Assembly (NCBI GenBank): GCA_032718565.1
Contig: JAVGVS010000300.1
Coordinates: 62,001-126,000 of the forward strand
From: Distichodus sexfasciatus
Lineage: Eukaryota; Chordata; Actinopteri; Characiformes; Distichodontidae
Direction of reading: 5' to 3'
DNA length: 64,000 nt
This document shows, one piece after another, positions 11,301 to 21,040 of the stretch. Each line of letters opens with the position of its first letter. Positions within the stretch are counted from its first letter, which is position 1. The position numbers and the translations under genes were made by a program. The notes under the pieces were generated by a model that saw only the letters and a program-made list of their open reading frames with translations, did no database searches and was not told where the DNA came from.

Positions 11301-14300
11301 CAAAGTCAACGTAACCAAATTTCCTGCAAAGGCAAGTTATATTTGTCAATCTGAAAATACCTAAACAGAGTAACAAACCTTTTTCAACACTCCATTTGAA
11401 AACAAGATTAAACTCACCTGGATGCTCCAAGTCTGACGTCCTGAATAACGAGGCTCTCCTTTTTGAAGAACTTGGCAATGGCATCCTTGATTTCATCAAA
11501 GCCCTTGTCTGAGCTCAGGTTGCCCACGAAGAGACTGAAAGCTGAAACATTTATAGTCTGCGTCAGTGTGCGGCTTGACACGATTATAGACACAATCGAG
11601 TGACTGCTATAAAGATCAGAAATGCATGAAGGTGACATCAAACATCAGAATTAAGTCCCTTTTGTCATCATGTTACAGCAGCCAGATATGTAATGTTGTG
11701 GCTCAGCATTATTGACAATTTAAGCCAAAGCTGTATTCTTACTTTCTCCATCAGTCTTGGCTTTCTTGGCAGGAGTTGCGCCTTTTTCCTTGTTTTCAGC
11801 TTTTCTCTTTCCTGGAGTTACAGGAGCTGCTGCAAAAAGCAATTTATTAAACAGAATTAGTGACTCGTTTCAAATTTAGTTTTCCCCATTTAGATATTTT
11901 AGGATTCAGCATTGCAAAACTTGCAGCATGTTGTAAAATCTTTGGGCAGTGTTTAGTTGAAGTGCAACTCCTCTCAATACAAAGAGCTTACACAAATACC
12001 TTCGTCCTCCTCCTCCTCCTCTTCCTCCTCCTCTTCATCCTCATCTTCCTCCTCTTCAGACTCCTCCTTGGCCTTCACCATTCCAGCTTTTTTGGCAGGG
12101 GCGGGTGTCGTGTCCATCCCTTCCTCCTCAGAATCTAGAGCACAGCAATGAGAGTTAAAGCCGCAATCCACAGAAGAAACAGAAGCTTTAAATACGCAAA
12201 TGGCGGCGTATCAGAAATAAGATTCAACAAATACATTCAGTATTAAGTCCCAAGACTCATCATGTGCCGTATCAGACCAAATCCAAAATATGGACACTGC
12301 TCATATGTTAACACGTACCATCCTCCTCATCGTCATCCTCATCTTCTGACTCCTCCTTGGCTGCCTTTTTGGGAGCTGCTTTGGCTGGAGTTGCTTTGGC
12401 AGCTGGTTTAGCAGGTGCTGCTTTTTTAGGAGGTGGAGCTTCTTCCTCCTCAGATTCATCTATGAAAGAAACATACCACATTGTAAGATTCAGCTTCTGA
12501 AGTTGGGCTGCGCCATTAATTGAATGTCGATTTACAATCTTGATTCACACATACATACAATATATTTTCTAATTTACAGCGATTCACACTCAGCCCACTT
12601 GGTGGCGGTAATGCGCTTTTATTTCTACTATTAAAGTTCTACTATTTATGTTCAACAGATTTTAAGTTAATTACTTAGGGGTCTAAAATAAAGAAAAGAC
12701 CATTAAGAAACTTAAGTGCTGTGTTTTTTTTTTTTTTTACTGTAGTGCAATAAATGTTTCTGCTGAAGGGAGAATCGTTTGACAGAATCATGATTTACAT
12801 TTTAGCCAGAATTGTCAAACCCTATTCTGAAGAATTGGTATTAAGGAAATTTTTAAACAAAAATCCCTCAAGTTTACCCAAAGAGAACTGGGTAATTTAA
12901 TTATAAATTTACAGATCTTGAAGACAACATGCACCAGAGGCATCCTCATACTGCACCGGGTTACACGTCAGGTAAAACATTTGCCATTATACTGACACCA
13001 AATACCAGCTTGCAAATGTGACGTGTGTTAACGGTAAATGACTACCTCGAGAGACTTGAGAATCAATCTTTTAAAAGATTCACCCACAAGCACCTCATTA
13101 CCCGCCATATGACAACTGTCATTCAATTTATTGTTTCTTACCTTCTTCATCATCGTCATCATCGTCATCCTCCTCCTCAGACTCCTCCTTGGCTGCCTTT
13201 TTGGGAGCTGCTTTGGCAGCTGGTTTAGCAGGGGTTGCTTTCTTAGGAGGTGGGGCTTCCTCCTCTTCAGATTCATCTATGAGCAAAAAAAACCATTTCA
13301 GAATAAAGCTTTCAATTCTTAGTGTTATTAGATTTATTTTATAAATATTTGCTTAATCTTAATGTTGCCAAAACAATGTATAAAAGTGATGTTTTACACT
13401 GTACAAAACTGAACCATATTCAACTAAAAATACCAAAACTGGTGAACCAGAGCCCTGGACAACCTAATGAGCTTTAAAGAGTTAACAGAGGCTTCTGACA
13501 AAACTTTTTATAAACTGCATGGCCCAGCAATAGCTTTTATTGGTTGCAAATCTCCAGGAGACAATTGAGAATAAAACTGAAACCAGTAAAAGATGTAGAG
13601 TAACATTACGATGCTCTAAAGAAACAAAATGTTTATACCCAACTGCTTCAAAACTCAGACCCCCGGTTCACAGTTAGTGGCTAACTTTTGAGTGTTTTTT
13701 TTTTTTTTACCTTCATCGTCGTCATCATCCTCATCCTCAGACTCCTCCTTAGCTGCCTTCTTGGGGGCTGCTTTGGCAGGTGCTGCCTTCTTAGGAGGTG
13801 TGGCTTCTTCCTCTTCAGACTCATCTATGGACACAAACGCCAGACATTCAATATCCCTAAAACGCATTAGTAACCTACTATATCATCCTATTACATTAGA
13901 AGTGTCTTTTAGCCTGATTTTGAATGGACCATCTCAAGTTTAATATCAACTTTAATTTTGTGTCTATGTCCAACTGTAAAACGTAGGAAGGTGGCTCATA
14001 AGACACCTGATGAGGGCACAAACACACCATGGCCTAAATGTCTTAACTGATCAATATCGGAAGAAGAATGACAATGAGTGTCTTTAAGGTGCCCCAAAGC
14101 ATAGGCTACAAATTTATACCTTAAAAATCCAAAACTACAGCAATGTGAAAAATCACTAGCAATCCACAACCTACCATCCTCATCCTCACTTTCTTGCTTG
14201 GCAGCAACTTTACCATTTTTCACAGCCTTTGCTGGTGCAGCAGCTTTCTTCTTAGCTACTGCTTTAGGTGGTGGAGCCTGCATTCAAACAGAAGGTATAA

Positions 14301-15723
14301 TCACTGATCACAAAATAATGGGGGTTAAATACTAGATAAACAGAGCTGGGTGATATTAGCTCAGATGAACCACAATAAATTAACAATTTTACCACACTTA
14401 AAATTAAAAGGTTATTTGGTTTTTAGGGTTTTTTCTGAGTTTTGTTGACTTCAGTTCACTGGAAATGTTCTGTAAATGTGCTCAAAATGTGCTGGTATTT
14501 TTGCTCTAATGAAAGAGTGCATGTATGCGTGATTTTAAAATAACTGGGGGACACAGATGTAGTGGCAGAGTCACGTGACAACACACGGCAATATATTTGC
14601 ATGAATACATATAGGAAAATATTAGCCATAATAAAGAAAAAACATTTTATACAAATAACAGAATTAACCATCATGGATAGGACTGGAAGTTCTGAAAGTT
14701 GATTTTGATTAACATCCGATTAGACCTATACAGCAATGAAAATTAAAAGAAAAAAAATCTCACCTCTTCTTCATCACTCTCTTCCTCACTTGATTCCTCT
14801 TCCACGTCTTTCGGTGGTGGCGGAGCCTTTTTCTTAGCCGGGACTTCTTTTTTCGCACCCTGCAAACACACAAAAATGTTGATAAAAATAGACCCACCAA
14901 AAGTCAACTTCCCATAAAAACTCAATGTACTGTGCACTGATTACTAAAATTTATTAACGATGAAATTAAAACAGATAAGCCACCATGCGTGCACAAGCCA
15001 CGTGTGACTCCAACACCACATGGGACAAGCCCACGTGGGTTCATGCATTAGCCTCATGCTAAGCTAATTCGCTAATAGCCCTACTGCACGCTGAGCTAAA
15101 TTTCGCGATTGTTGAGATGTCACTCGCGTTCATATACATACAAACGCTCTTTTAACCCAAAAAAAACCCCCTTATATTAATTTTAAACGCGCAACTTGGT
15201 CTTGAAGATTCTGTAGACAAACGATCAACGTCCGAGAAGCGTTCGCAACTCACGTCGCCTCACGACGTATCCGCAAAAGAACTAACCAACTATTAATTTT
15301 ATCTTCATATAACAGGCAAAACTATACAGCAAAATCGATTAAGGTCGAATATAGGTTAACAGAAAGAAATATCCGAGGTCTAAAGAGAAAATATGAGTGT
15401 TAAGTTTAGGCCCAGGCTTTGGTGAAGCCATTTTAAGCGCCTTGTGCATTAAGACATGGCCGCTGAAGCACGAAGCCTCCATGTTAACCGCGTCCGTAAC
15501 GCGAAAAACACACGCTAAACGAATTTCAAAATCTCCACACAAGACTTGTTTCAAAATTAAATTAAAATTTGTCAACACTAATAAAGCTTTCTCAGATAAC
15601 CAGATTCCAGTTTTTGTTCAACGAGGTGCGTTCCGGTTCTAAACGCTTTGCTCGATTTATTCGCCTCAGTTTTTTTTTAAATACGACCAAAAAGCAGTAA
15701 CCTACCTTTGCAAGTTTCACCAT
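8286..15723 (-). CDS. ncl: nucleolin, 17 coding exons
   Basis: Nucleolin is the abundant nucleolar RNA-binding protein of rRNA transcription and pre-rRNA processing. Coding exons, 5' to 3' on the minus strand: 15723-15706, 14859-14764, 14277-14175, 13824-13711, 13276-13142, 12459-12319, 12134-12000, 11829-11743, 11541-11418, 11323-11187, 10995-10869, 10783-10644, 10461-10332, 9841-9702, 9537-9411, 8993-8725, 8347-8286. Every junction is GT-AG, phases agree throughout, and the sum is 2,085 nt (694 codons plus stop). Human nucleolin is about 710 residues. The start MVKLAK is identical to the mammalian N-terminus and ends exactly at the exon 1 donor. Order: acidic/basic region (about residues 7-276), four RRMs (about 278-620), RGG tail (about 626-680), stop TAA at 8288-8286. 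Exon boundaries are read by eye and UTR limits are inferred. Confidence 0.96.
8725..11541 (-). CDS. ncl: nucleolin exons 9-16: four RRM domains and start of RGG tail
   Basis: Each RRM is split over two exons. RRM1 (11541-11418 and 11323-11187) has RNP2 LFVGNL and RNP1 KFGYVDFA. RRM2 (10995-10869, 10783-10644) has LFVKNL and GIAYIEFK. RRM3 (10461-10332, 9841-9702) has VLVVNNL and GYAFVEFE. RRM4 (9537-9411, 8993 onward) has LFVKGL and GYGFVDFD. The aromatic residues of RNP1, which stack on RNA bases in this family, are present in all four. The split point is the same in each, just before RNP1, consistent with ancient internal duplication. Exon 16 runs on from RRM4 into about 50 residues of GGRGG/FGG repeats, the arginine-methylated RNA-binding tail of nucleolins. 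Confidence 0.95.
9085..9217 (-). ncRNA. H/ACA snoRNA candidate, SNORA75 (U23)-like, ncl intron 15
   Basis: In ncl intron 15 the minus strand folds into two hairpins. The first has an outer CTCCT/AGGAG and inner CTGTC/GACAG stem (about 9201-9160). The second has an outer TCACAT/ATGTGA and inner GGTT...AACC stem with a pocket between them (about 9148-9093). It is followed by GAG-ACA-ACT, so an ACA box (9090-9088) sits exactly three nucleotides before the predicted 3' end. The H box in the hinge is weak (AGAGTG-like). Mammalian NCL hosts SNORA75 in intron 12, which corresponds by exon homology to this intron. The 5' end is approximate. Confidence 0.65.
10146..10213 (-). ncRNA. C/D-box snoRNA, SNORD20-like copy 1, ncl intron 13
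   Basis: Minus strand: box C ATGATGA (10207-10201), internal D' CTGA (10186-10183) and box D CTGA (10153-10150). The terminal stem is weaker than in the other two copies (CAG/CTG). The segment before box D contains AAGTCAAGT, antisense to ACTTGACT near the 3' end of 18S rRNA, but the match breaks after eight bases. It may be a diverged or poorly functional copy. Confidence 0.7.
10535..10607 (-). ncRNA. C/D-box snoRNA, SNORD20-like copy 2, ncl intron 12
   Basis: Minus strand: box C ATGATGA (10600-10594), D' CTGA (10579-10576) and box D CTGA (10544-10541), closed by a perfect GCCAGA(T)/(A)TCTGGC terminal stem. The guide before box D, GATAGTCAAGT, is antisense to ACTTGACTATC of 18S rRNA. The fifth base upstream of box D pairs with a U, consistent with the U1804 2'-O-methylation assigned to mammalian SNORD20, another nucleolin intron snoRNA. 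Confidence 0.87.
11070..11146 (-). ncRNA. C/D-box snoRNA, SNORD20-like copy 3, ncl intron 10
   Basis: Minus strand: box C ATGATGA (11139-11133), D' CTGA (11118-11115) and box D CTGA (11079-11076), with a CCCAGA/TCTGGG terminal stem. The guide AGATAGTCAAGT immediately before box D gives the longest antisense match of the three copies, 12 nt to ACTTGACTATCT of 18S rRNA. It lies inside a 191-bp intron with little other sequence, typical for intron-hosted snoRNAs. Confidence 0.88.
11606..11679 (-). ncRNA. C/D-box snoRNA, SNORD82-like copy 1, ncl intron 8
   Basis: Minus strand: box C ATGATGA (11671-11665), D' CTGA (11648-11645), a C'-like TGATG, and box D CTGA (11619-11616). A 7-bp terminal stem (one G-U) pairs GCTGTAA with TTATAGC. 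The guide before D' contains AGGGACTTAAT, antisense to ATTAAGTCCCT of 18S rRNA. Its position between the last acidic exon and RRM1 matches the intron holding SNORD82 in mammalian NCL. Confidence 0.85.
12000..14859 (-). CDS. ncl: nucleolin exons 2-7: acidic and lysine-rich N-terminal region
   Basis: Exons 2-7 encode about residues 7-247, alternating Glu/Asp runs with Lys-Lys-Ala/Pro blocks, as in other vertebrate nucleolins, where the region contacts histones and rDNA chromatin. Exons 4, 5 and 6 (13824-13711, 13276-13142, 12459-12319) are clearly copies of one another. Each opens DESEEEEA, continues PPKKA...AKAAPKKAAKEESE and closes in a long Asp/Glu run. All three begin and end in phase 1, so cassettes can be added or lost without changing frame. 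Exon 7 is also phase 1-1 and ends in more than ten near-consecutive acidic residues. Exon 3 is the most basic block (AKKKAAAPAKAVKNGK). Simple antisense Ser-rich ORFs over these exons are shadows. Confidence 0.93.
12203..12270 (-). ncRNA. C/D-box snoRNA, SNORD82-like copy 2, ncl intron 6
   Basis: Minus strand: box C ATGATGA (12263-12257), D' CTGA (12240-12237) and box D CTGA (12214-12211). The guide TGGGACTTAATA precedes D' and is antisense to the same 18S rRNA ATTAAGTCCC segment as the intron 8 copy. The terminal stem is short (CGGC/GCCG, two to three nucleotides from the boxes). It appears to be a second copy in an intron between two acidic exons. Confidence 0.78.
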
Positions 15724-15970
15724 GGTTACGGATGTGTTTCGTCGAAACACAAGAAAAACTGAATAACGCGTAAATTGGGATCTCCCGTTAAAACGAAAAC
15801 AGAACAGCGCGTTTAACTGTGGACGTACACGTGGGGGAGTGCGGACCGGAGTGAGCGCGCGCAGATCAGCTCCGCTGTTAAAAAGTGTCTCTGTCTGATC
15901 CGCCGCCACGCAACTACGCATGCGCCGGGACGTCATGAGTCAGGGCGAACGTCATTACGTCACTTCTGTC
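15724..15970 (-). promoter_or_regulatory. ncl: ncl 5' UTR and TATA-less promoter
   Basis: The segment upstream of the ncl ATG is GC- and CpG-rich compared with its surroundings and has no TATA box. Visible motifs are a CACGTG E-box at 15828-15833 (nucleolin is a known MYC target in mammals), a palindromic NRF1-like GCATGCGC near 15918-15925, an AP-1 site TGAGTCA at 15936-15942, and CRE-like TGACGT motifs on the minus strand around 15929-15936 and 15955-15962. Motif identity is seen; use of these sites is inference. Confidence 0.6.
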
Positions 15971-16408
15971 GTGCCTTGAAATATCTTTATTGTGAACGAA
16001 ACACAAAATTTAAACAAAGATTCTGAGCACAAATTGTTTCTATATATAACAAATAACTGTTTCTATAGTGTATTTATTATTAGAGTTAAATATTGTTTTT
16101 ATATACTGCTTGGTTTCATTTTCAGAGAACAAAAATGAGGAAGTAGCAAAATTTTGCTTTGTGCATATAAAACTTTTCCAAAATAATGAGATTTATTATG
16201 TATAAATCTTTAAACTTCGTCTTAATGAATGTCTCCATACAGTCCAAACAGTATATTTGTCCAGTACAAAGAGAAACCAGAATCAATATTAACAAATATT
16301 AACAACAATGTACCAAGAAAGATTTTTCCAAGAAAACTATATTGCACAGTCTCCTTTTCTACATCTAGTTTAAAATGTAAAGTTACATATGTGTTATGTA
16401 TATACCAT
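15971..16408. other. spacer upstream of ncl
   Basis: AT-rich intergenic DNA between the ncl promoter and a Tc1-like element. The short ORFs on both strands (16222-16432) have no recognisable content. Confidence 0.5.
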
Positions 16409-16534
16409 CTCAAAAAATTGGAAGATCGTTAAAAATTTCAATATTTTTTGATCATTTCAGACAGTGAAACTCATATTATATAGATTCATTTCAAGCCTTT
16501 ATTTCTTGTAATTTTGATGATTATGGCTTACAGA

Positions 16535-17818
16535 CAGTGTTGTGCAAGTTACTTGCAAAGTGTAATACACTATACATTACTTGTTACTGGTATTCAAATG
16601 TAATCCGGTACCTTACAATATTACTGTCTCAGAATTGTAATCGTTACATGAATTCTGTAACTTTTCAGTTACTTTCACCAAAATAACTGTGAAGATATAA
16701 CGACATGTGAGAAAAAACTAATATGAGAAAAAATATTGCAGATCATTCTCGAGGTTCAAGTGGCATTTATTTTGCCAAGCAAGCAGCAAAACAACAAACG
16801 ACACCCAACCAGTCTGTGGAACCACCCCACTCGACTGCTGGGCACCTATTTTTATACATCTTTTGCCCCGCTTGGATTACTCCCACTTTTTCTTTTGTCA
16901 CTCCCCTTGTCTTTCGCCACCATTATTTCCAATGGACAGTTTCACACCTTCATTTGCATACCAGACTCCACCAATATTTCTTAACCAATTAGAAAAGTTA
17001 AAAAAAAAAAAAAGATCTTCACTTGCATTTAACGAATAAGGTTACAGAATTTACAGACAGTTCATATACAGGACACCCATAAAATATTACACCTGTCAGA
17101 CATACAAGGACACAAACCACTCTGCGCCATCACCCATAGATTTGTTGGGTTCATTCAACTCCTTATATGGAGACCTTCCGGTCGCACACACACTTTGTAT
17201 GACAGTGATTCGTAACAGGTGCATTTGGGGTAAGTTTCAGTCAGAAGGCTAATACACTGGTAAGATATGTAGAGTAATATAGGAATTAAGTAAAAACATA
17301 AGGAACATAATATGACAGGATAATGTAATGAAGAAAATTACAAGTTAATGCTATACACTCATGAATATGCTAAATAGTAATAATAATGATAAAAACTGCC
17401 ATAGTGTTTGCATGGCAGCGCTCGAGGTGTTTTTTCAAGTTGCTAGTGCTATTTCTCGACGTCTATGGTTCTTTAGGGTTTGGGCAAAGATTGCACTTGA
17501 CTAAAACAGTCTTTTTGTCCTTATCCCTGACGAACTCAAAGTAATGCGCAAACGTCCACCTCGCAAAAGTACTGTCTTCTGCCATCTCACCGGAGAAGCG
17601 AGCCTTATGTGATGCACTGTGCAAGGGCTCAACTAACCACCAACAGCAAATACAACACTTGCGGATTTTTTAAAATCACAGATAATTGTTTTTATATTAT
17701 AATTGTTTTTTTGTTTTTTTTAAATACATTTTTGGTTAAAAGTGCTTTGTAACGCACGCGTTACTGAACATGTACCGAGTAAAATATTACTGAAAACTGA
17801 TAAGTAGTGCAGGCATCC

Positions 17819-17878
<60 letters not shown>

Positions 17879-18037
17879 TCCAGGATATTTTATTCCATTT
17901 GCGGGCATCAGGGAGCCGCTGTCAATATGCGGGAGACTTGGGATGTCTGCTAGTAGTGTCTTACATTACTACGTTACAGCAAAAAGTAATCTGTTACTGT
18001 AACTCGTTACTTTTGTAATGCATTACTCCCAACACTG
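16535..18037. mobile_element. hAT-type element inserted in the Tc1 TIR
   Basis: It begins CAGTGTTGTGCAAGTTACTT and ends GTAATGCATTACTCCCAACACTG, inverted. It is flanked by an exact 8-bp duplication CTTACAGA (16527-16534, 18038-18045). The ends are rich in GTAAC/GTTAC repeats, typical of a widespread fish hAT group. It is 1,503 bp with no transposase frame and contains a CT microsatellite. Inserting it split the TIR motif GGCTTACAGATAATG. Confidence 0.93.
17822..17875 (+). repeat. (TC)n microsatellite
   Basis: About 27 uninterrupted TC dinucleotides within the hAT-type element; translated on the minus strand it gives a meaningless ER run. Confidence 0.97.
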
Positions 18038-18299
18038 CTTACAGATAATGAAAACCCAAAATTCAGTGTCTCAGAAAATTAGAATATTACATAAGGTCAA
18101 TTAAAAGAGGATATTTTAAACAGAAATGTCAGGCTTCTGAAAAGTAAGTTCATGTCTATGCACATTTGGTTGAGCCTCCTTTTGCGTGAATTACTGCATC
18201 AATGCGGCATGGCATGGAGGCGATCAGCCTGTGGCACTGCTGAAGTGTAATGGAAGCCTGGGTTGCTTTGATAGCGGCCTTCAGGTCATCTGCATTGTT

Positions 18300-19185
18300 G
18301 GGTCTGGTGTCTCTCATCTTCCTCCTGACAATACCCTATAGATTCTCTATGGGGTTCAGGTCAGGCGAGTTTGCCGGCCAATCAAGCACAGTAACACCAT
18401 GGTCATTGAACCAGCTTTTGGTACCTTTGGCAGTGTGGGCAGGTGCCAAGTCCTGCTGGAAAATGAAATCAGCATCTCCATAAAGCTTGTCAGCAGAAGG
18501 AAGCATGAAGTGCTCTAAAATTTCCTGGTAGATGGCTGCATTGACTGTGGACTTCAGACAACACAGTGGGCCAACACCAGCAGATGACATGGCACCCCCC
18601 TTTCATCACTGACTGTGGAAACTTCACACTGGACCTCAAGCAACATGGACTCTGTGCCTCTCCACTCTTCCTCCAGACTCTGGGACCTTGATTTCTAAAT
18701 GACATGCAAAATTTACTTTAATCTGAAAAGAGGACTTTGGACCACTGAGCAACAGTCCAGTTCTTTTTCTCCTTAGCCCAGGTAAGACGCTTCTGACGTT
18801 GTCTCTGGTTCAGGAGTGGTTTGACACGAGGAATGCAACATTTGTAGTCCATGTCTAGGATTCGTCTGTGCGTAGTGGCTCTTGATGCGTTGAATCCTGC
18901 CTCAGTCCATGCCTTGTGAAGCCTCCCCAAATTCTTGAATGGATTGTACTTGACAATTGTGCGGTTATCCCTGTTGTTGGTGCACCTTTTCCTACCACAC
19001 TTTTTCCTTCCATTCAACTTTCTATGAATGTGCTTTAAACAGCACTCTCTGTGAACAACCAGCTTCTTTAGCAATGACCTTTTGTGGCTTACCCTCCTTG
19101 TGTCAATGACTGTCTTCTGGACATCTGTCAAGTCAGCAGTCTTCCCCATGATTGTGTAGCCTACTGACCCAGACTGAGAGACCAA
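18300..19185 (-). pseudogene. Tc1-like transposase, inactivated
   Basis: The N-terminal part (from 19185, MVSQSGSVGY...MGKTADLTDVQ) includes the DNA-binding region with RRVSHKRSLLKKL and an intact stretch up to WSKVLFSD, containing the first catalytic Asp. The next codon is TAA (18720-18718). Downstream the frame shifts, and a second piece (18590-18336) has IFQQDLAPAHTA (second Asp) and SPDLNPIENL (catalytic Glu). So all three catalytic residues are recognisable but spread over broken frames. Confidence 0.92.
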
Positions 19186-19496
19186 TTAAATGCAGAAAAC
19201 CTTTGCAGGTGTTTTGAGTTAATTAGCTGATTAGGGTATTATACCATGACTTCACAATATTGAACTTTTTCACAATATTTTAATTTTCTGAGACACTGAA
19301 TTTTGGGTTTTCATTATCTGTAAGCCATAATCATCAACATTACAAGAAATAAAGGCTTGAAATATTTTACTCGTGTAAAGAATCTATATAATATATAAGT
19401 TTAATTTTCTGGAAATGAGAGAGACAAAAATATATTGAACTTTTTTCACAATATTCAAATTTTTTTAATATGGTCTATATATATCTATATATATAG

Positions 19497-19665
19497 TGCA
19501 TGCCTTTGGACTGTGGGAGGAAAGCGGAGCACCCAGGGAGCATGCAAAACCCCACACAGGGAGTCCCCAGGAGGGGCAGACCCAGGGCTCGAGAGCCCAG
19601 GATCTTCTCCTCAGGAGGCTGGCAGCAATAAAGCCATGTGCCACCGTGTCGCCCACTCTGCTTAA
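19497..19665 (-). repeat. SINE-like repeat, family A, minus orientation
   Basis: Read on the minus strand it runs from GGGCGACACGGTGGCACATGG (head) through AGATCCTGGGCTCTCGAGCCC to CTTTCCTCCCACAGTCCAAAG, matching the plus-strand copy at 51813 but ending early. It is a 3'-truncated copy. Confidence 0.8.
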
Positions 19666-20288
19666 ATTTAAGAAGCATAATGATGTGTACTAAGTAAAAT
19701 CTATGTAAATTTTGGTATGAACCTTCTGCCTTTGCTTATTATTTATGTGCTAGGTCTCAAATGTTTTTCCAATATAGGTTCTCAACAAATCTGAACCAAT
19801 AAGACACACCTGAAGGAATACTAGTTATGTTTGTTTGAAATAATACACATATTATATATAAAACACATTTTACCCACTGGAGTTACTTTAGGATCAACAC
19901 CTGGTAAGCAAACTGGCCTTTGTATTTCTTTAAGAGGGGTCAATATACTAGAAAGATCCATGATTGTAGCAAACTCCTTTGAGGGAACTGGAAGACCATA
20001 GGTGTTAAGAAATTCAAAATAATTTAATAACAACCTTCTTATTTATTTATTTATTTATTGACGTACTAAAATTATGCCATTTTTGAATTAAAATTAAACC
20101 AGTTTTGAAAGAACAGTTTATAAATCAGAGACCACGGCAGCAGCATTTTCCTGTGCAAAGTTTCTCTATTTTATAATCACATAAAAGAAGAAACGTGAGG
20201 TCTGTCGTGTCTTGGTGCTTTGGAGGTAGAATCAAAAATCAGGTACAATTACATTTACTTTGGTAATTATTGGGGAGATATTTATAAA

Positions 20289-20290
<2 letters not shown>
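19666..20290. other. non-coding stretch
   Basis: AT-rich sequence. A short ATTT tandem (20039-20059) is the only repeat seen; no gene. Confidence 0.5.

Positions 20291-20350
<60 letters not shown>
20291..20350. repeat. (AT)n microsatellite
   Basis: About 30 pure AT dinucleotides; the flanks repeat AAACCAT on both sides. Confidence 0.97.
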
Positions 20351-20355
<5 letters not shown>

Positions 20356-20804
20356 ATGTTTAAATCCATGAATGAGACACGTCAAACAAGGCCTGACCTC
20401 ACAAAGAGACGGTTGAAACGGTTCTTTTTCTTGAACCACTAGATGGCAGCATCCCACTAGATTATTATTATAAGCAGGTGATCCGTAACATGCAATCCAG
20501 TTTCACTACTTAAAACACTTTTTAAAAATTTATTAGTACGTTTTATTTATTTTTCAAGATGGCGTTTCCAGATTTTTGGGGGCATCTTTATGAATAATGA
20601 ATTTAATGCAAATATATTCAAAATAAAATACCTCTACTCACAGATATTGAATGGTGGTCCCTGGGACAGGACCAGTAGAAAACCCTGGTTATGCAGCAAG
20701 CAGGCAAGACAAGCAACTGCTTGGGCTCTCAGGTTAGTGGTGAAATTTGAATTTCTGAAGTTTAAATAAAGGTTTAATGCTATATTTTTGAAAACAATAG
20801 ATTT

Positions 20805-20894
20805 ATTTGGTATTAGCTATATACAAGTAAACGACAAGATGAGACGACGTGGCTCCAGTTTCTACAGAGTACAAAGAAGTCACATAGAAGGAAA

Positions 20895-20967
<73 letters not shown>

Positions 20968-20978
20968 TGTGTATACAT

Positions 20979-21014
<36 letters not shown>

Positions 21015-21040
21015 TTATGTGTGTGTGTGTGTGTGTGTAT
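20805..21040. repeat. dispersed repeat fragment joined to compound AT/CA/TG microsatellite
   Basis: 20805-20890 shares 'gacgacgtggctccagtttctacagagt' with copies at 49.9 kb and, inverted, 56.7 kb. It is followed by (AT)n 20897-20963, (CA)n 20980-20999, (AT)n and (TG)n 21017-21038. The CA and TG blocks face each other around an AT core and can form a hairpin. Confidence 0.9.

Larger units (their letters stand above)
16409..19468 (-). mobile_element. degenerate Tc1-like transposon with long TIRs, interrupted
   Basis: Left TIR is 16409-16534, continuing at 18046-18110 after an insertion. Right TIR is about 19230-19468. Shared blocks in inverted order are TTATGGCTTACAGATAATG, AAACCCAAAATTCAGTGTC, TCAAGCCTTTATTTCTTG and TAGATTC. 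The TIRs are about 200-230 bp once the insertion is removed. The transposase remnant is on the minus strand. The outer boundaries are approximate because the ends have diverged. Confidence 0.85.

Noticed and set aside
11957..12151. Plus-strand ORF with a long serine run opposite ncl exon 7
   Set aside because: It is the antisense of GAG/GAA/GAT codons of the nucleolin acidic tract.
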